This document shows, piece by piece, positions 60,820-64,000 of a DNA stretch of 64,000 nt. The position numbers and the translations under genes were made by a program. The first letter of the stretch is position 1, and the number at the start of each line of letters is the position of its first letter. The stretch covers positions 3,683,563 through 3,747,562 of the forward strand of contig NC_037271.1 in NCBI RefSeq assembly GCF_000002425.4, given 5' to 3'. Below the pieces are notes generated by a model. It was not told the origin of the DNA. It saw nothing but the letters and a program-made list of their open reading frames with translations, and made no database searches. This stretch comes from Physcomitrium patens (taxonomy: Eukaryota; Streptophyta; Bryopsida; Funariales; Funariaceae).

Positions 60820-62341
60820 ATGGGTACGCTTCGCATCACCCTCTAAATCCCTTCTTTGTATGCAAAATAATGTATTGGCTTTGATCTTTCTGTGTTTGTA
60901 GATCTCCCTACATTGGCGAGCTTTTGTTTCGGCATCTTGTGGAAAAATAGGGTTTCCTGTGGAGGATTAATGGTTGTTAGTTTGGGGAGCGAGGGCTTGG
61001 AGCCTCTCTTCCCCTTACCGTGAGCTGTTGAGCTTCTTTCGTTGTGTTTCTGACTATAGCGTAATCAGTATGTAATTGGTTTAGGGTTTTGTGATGGGAT
61101 TGGGTTTGTTCACGAGATTTAGGGTTTTGGATTGTGTAGGCGGGGAGCTGGATGGGGTGGTAATCTGGTTTAGGGACAATCGTTTGATTTTGTTCGTTGG
61201 TTTATGGAGAGGGATGAGTTTTGTATGGGTGGTGTGATCATGTTATGGGTTTAAATTGAATCTCGGTTTTTCCATCGTTCAGGTATCTCCAGAGATTCCA
61301 CCCACAAGAGGCGGGCGACTGGAGGTAAGAAGAAGTCATGGCGCAAGAAGCGTAAGTATGAGTTGGGAAGGCAGGGTGCTATGACCAAGCTGTCTAGCAA
61401 CAAGACAGTGAGGCGTATCAGAGTACGTGGAGGGAACTCCAAGTTCCGGGCGCTTCGTCTGGATACTGGGAACTTTTCGTGGGGATCTGAGGCCGTTACC
61501 CGCAAGACGAGAGTTTTGGATGTGGTTTACAACGCGTCCAACAATGAGCTCGTCCGTACTCAGACCTTGGTGAAGAATGCCATCATCCAGGTCGATGCTG
61601 CCCCCTTCCGTACCTGGTACAGCCAGCACTACGGCGTCGAAATTGGCAAGAAGAAGAAGGCCGCGGCCAAGAAGGACGAGGTATGTTTTTTTTCTCAATG
61701 TCTTGCATGAATGACTGGTTCCTTTTCGGAAAGAGGAAGTAATGGATACATCGAAATATGGATTCGCTTTCTACATTCGATTTCCTTCGTAATCGGGTTG
61801 CTTTTGGAATCTTAGGAAGCTGAGGCTACCGAGGAACAGACGAAGCAGAGCGGTCACGTGTTGAGGAAGATCGCCAAGAGAGTAGAAGGACAGAAGCTTG
61901 ATTCTCACTTAGAGGACCAGTTCGCCAGCGGCAGGCTGCTTGCTTGCATCGCTTCTCGACCTGGGCAATGTGGCCGAGCTGATGGGTACGTTGGTTCTTA
62001 TTGTGACATCCTGCCCTTGATTTGAAAACATGCTCCTTAATGGTATATCACAACATTGCAATCCATTTCTGTACCGTTTTATTGAGTCACCAAGTTACCC
62101 AAAAGACACTTGAAATACCGGAGATGAAATAACATCGATTTCTGTGATTGCATTCGTTACCTTCCTTTACATCTGGATGCGACTGAGTTTTTCCTAAAGA
62201 TGAGCTAGACGTTTATGAAGTTAAAGCGCATGATCTAATAATGAGATTTAAATGTTTTGCAGATACATTCTGGAAGGCAAGGAGCTCGAGTTCTACCAGA
62301 AGAAGATTCAGAAAAAGAAAGGCAAGGGTGCCGCTGCTTAG
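60820..62341 (+). CDS. RPS8: 40S ribosomal protein eS8
   Basis: Four coding exons: 60820-60823, 61283-61680, 61816-61985, 62263-62341. The joined 651 nt encode 216 residues, close to the 222 or so of other plant eS8 proteins. The first coding exon is only ATGG; it joins to give [19 protein letters not shown], the invariant eS8 N-terminus. Other conserved blocks are [40 protein letters not shown], then [22 protein letters not shown] and [11 protein letters not shown] at the end. It is a small-subunit rRNA-binding protein of cytosolic ribosomes. All introns are GT-AG and the phases agree. Confidence 0.97.
61081..61127 (+). promoter_or_regulatory. Two telo-boxes in eS8 intron 1
   Basis: TTAGGGTTT (reverse complement of AAACCCTAA) occurs exactly at 61081-61089 and 61119-61127. 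Telo-boxes in the leader region are a known regulatory feature of plant ribosomal protein and translation-factor genes. Confidence 0.6.
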
Positions 62342-64000
62342 GTTCACTAAGTACAGCAATCATATTGTGGCCCTTGGTGTTGCAGGGATCGAATGACAGG
62401 CAGTTGTCAGGATTTATTTTTCTGCTGTATAGGCCATCTTGTTATGGAGTTCACGTCTACATGATCTCAGACCACATGGTTGTGAATTGTGAAGAGGGAT
62501 TCCAATTTGCTTTCTTAATAGAATCTCCTACTGAGTGCCCCTGATGCTCCTGTACAATTGGTTCAAAGTTGCTGTGTGACCTGGATGCTGTCTGAACTTG
62601 CTGATTACTGCGCTGAGCCTGTATCAGAGTGAGAATGTGGACACTGCTTTTTAAAACTGTTTGTCTGTTTCTTCTGTTCTGCGTATTATCTAATTTTCTC
62701 GAAAGTCCACTATGATGTCGGCAAATTGTTCGGAATTGCAGCTTCACGTGGACCTTGAAATAGAATTGTAATTATTCAATTTCACTGTCAGTGTTTTCTG
62801 TACAATATCGTTCATCATTTCACTCTTCCTAACGGAAGTTTCCTCAAAACTTGTATTGTTGTGAGAAAAGTAGTGCAGAGCATGAACCATATAAAGTACA
62901 ATCCATGTTTGAAACATGAACGAATGAATACACAAATACAATAGGAGAAATACAGTCGCCCAATTCATGTGAATGATACTGTGAAAAAAACATCAATTGA
63001 ATTACAATATGGCCAGAAAACAGTGACAGTGAAATTGCACAAAAATGCACACTCGCCAATTAAAAATCGGCGTATAAATATATTATTAGTCCACTTGAAC
63101 ACTTTCTAGAAATCCACTCTCGAAATTAAGATTGTAATCTAGAAAGGTTTGTTATACGTAAAGAAGATCGATCACTTGCACCAAAAAAAATCGTGTTAGT
63201 TGTAAACAAATATATTTTCAAGTTTTTCAAATTGCCAGCTTATGGACCCACGCATGTAAATAAATATATAATTATAATTACGAGTTTGTATGAAGATGTG
63301 ACTTAGATACCTAAATACAGAAAATATGAACGCAGAAAACTGTATCAAATTCGATTCTACATCCATCAGTCAGAATCCAAAAAGATAAACAAATCACTAA
63401 TGAGTGGCTGGGTGTGTAAGTATATATTTCCATACTAATTCAATGAGCAGATATTTGTAAGAATACATCTGGAAATCAAAAAGTTAAACAAATTACTTGA
63501 ATTCGAAAAAATGAGATGTATACGATAATATTAATGATATTTTCATATTCCGAAGAAAATCAGATGCGACCTTCTTCCAGAAAGCTTTTCCTCAAATCTA
63601 TGGTCTAATTTGCAAAACCATCGCCAATGCCAATCATATACAATATATTGAAAGATTTCTACTGAGTCAAATCACCACACCTACAATCAAATACACACAA
63701 CAAACCTAGACTCATTTTTTGTTTCATAGGCTATTCAAAGAAGACATCTTGTGACTATTTCCAAAATCGGGTGGATCCGATTTGAACACTCACCAATTCT
63801 ACCTTGAAAAGAACTACTTGGATTTGTAGAACTTAAGATTGAAAACAGTATTCAAAATTGAAACCCTGAAAACCCAAAGGTGACTCCAAGCACACAAACA
63901 TTCCGTGCAGAGAGACCTTGCATTCACCACTAAAACACGTAAACTATACTTCTCTATACCACTAATGCAATAGTTGAACAACGAAGTACCCAAAGGTTCA
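62342..64000. other. eS8 3' flank and unassigned DNA
   Basis: 62,342 to about 62,750 is the likely eS8 3'-UTR and terminator. Beyond that the sequence is moderately AT-rich to the window end. Frames at 62457-62747, 62744-62968 and 62844-63059 (all minus) have no recognisable family. Nothing else is supported. Confidence 0.45.

Noticed and set aside
20903-62341. Functional cluster of RNA-metabolism genes (TFIP11, SMG8, eS8)
   Set aside because: They are far apart, on different strands, separated by transposons and each with its own flanks. Plant genes of related function are not normally organised this way.
1-64000. CRISPR arrays, tRNA or rRNA genes
   Set aside because: No spacer-repeat array and no tRNA- or rRNA-like segment was recognised by eye. 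The tandem array at 15.7-17.6 kb has no spacers. A tRNAscan-SE run would settle tRNAs.

Overview
The window is nuclear DNA of a land plant, most likely a bryophyte and probably a moss. This is inferred from intron-containing plant-type genes, very AT-rich intergenic DNA full of (AT)n tracts, Ty3/gypsy chromoviruses with an initiator-tRNA-Met-type primer binding site, and telo-boxes in a ribosomal protein gene. No species assignment is claimed. Gene models were built by hand: splice sites were chosen so that phase and homology agree on both sides of every junction.

Layout. 1-640: gene-like GC content, probably the edge of a gene lying to the left. 640-2,600: AT-rich spacer. 2,600-9,752: a badly decayed Ty3/gypsy element (element A, + strand) whose reverse transcriptase is interrupted twice by copies of one ~1.65-kb repeat (R1) in opposite orientations. 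9,753-13,895: a second gypsy element (B, + strand) that begins inside A, keeps its 5' LTR and primer binding site, and is cut off in the integrase. It abuts a reversed gag scrap (D). 15,661-17,640: a ~2-kb minisatellite with a 39-bp (13-codon) period. 20,903-23,485 (-): single-exon TFIP11/STIPL1-type G-patch splicing factor. 25,090-25,590: solo LTR of the B/C family. 27,121-33,514 (-): element C, a full-length but dead chromovirus with two LTRs, primer binding site, polypurine tract and chromodomain. 35,246-43,755 (-): a ten-exon gene for a 1,871-residue nuclear-looking protein with two GRF-type zinc fingers, an AT-hook and an alanine-rich repeat block. 48,174-49,544: third R1 copy. 50,693-57,106 (+): seven-exon SMG8 gene, with a probable 3'-UTR intron. 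60,820-62,341 (+): four-exon 40S ribosomal protein eS8.

The recognised host genes act in RNA biology: spliceosome disassembly (TFIP11), nonsense-mediated decay (SMG8) and translation (eS8). They are separate transcription units and their proximity is not evidence of a joint system. The most interesting item is the large double-GRF protein. Both of its zinc fingers are split by an intron at the same position and in the same phase, which points to internal duplication of an exon pair. Other notable items are the possible NMD-feedback intron of SMG8, the inverted R1 pair that could be transcribed as a long hairpin, the 13-codon minisatellite, and a gypsy family whose polymerase signature resembles fungal and animal chromoviruses more than the usual plant lineages.
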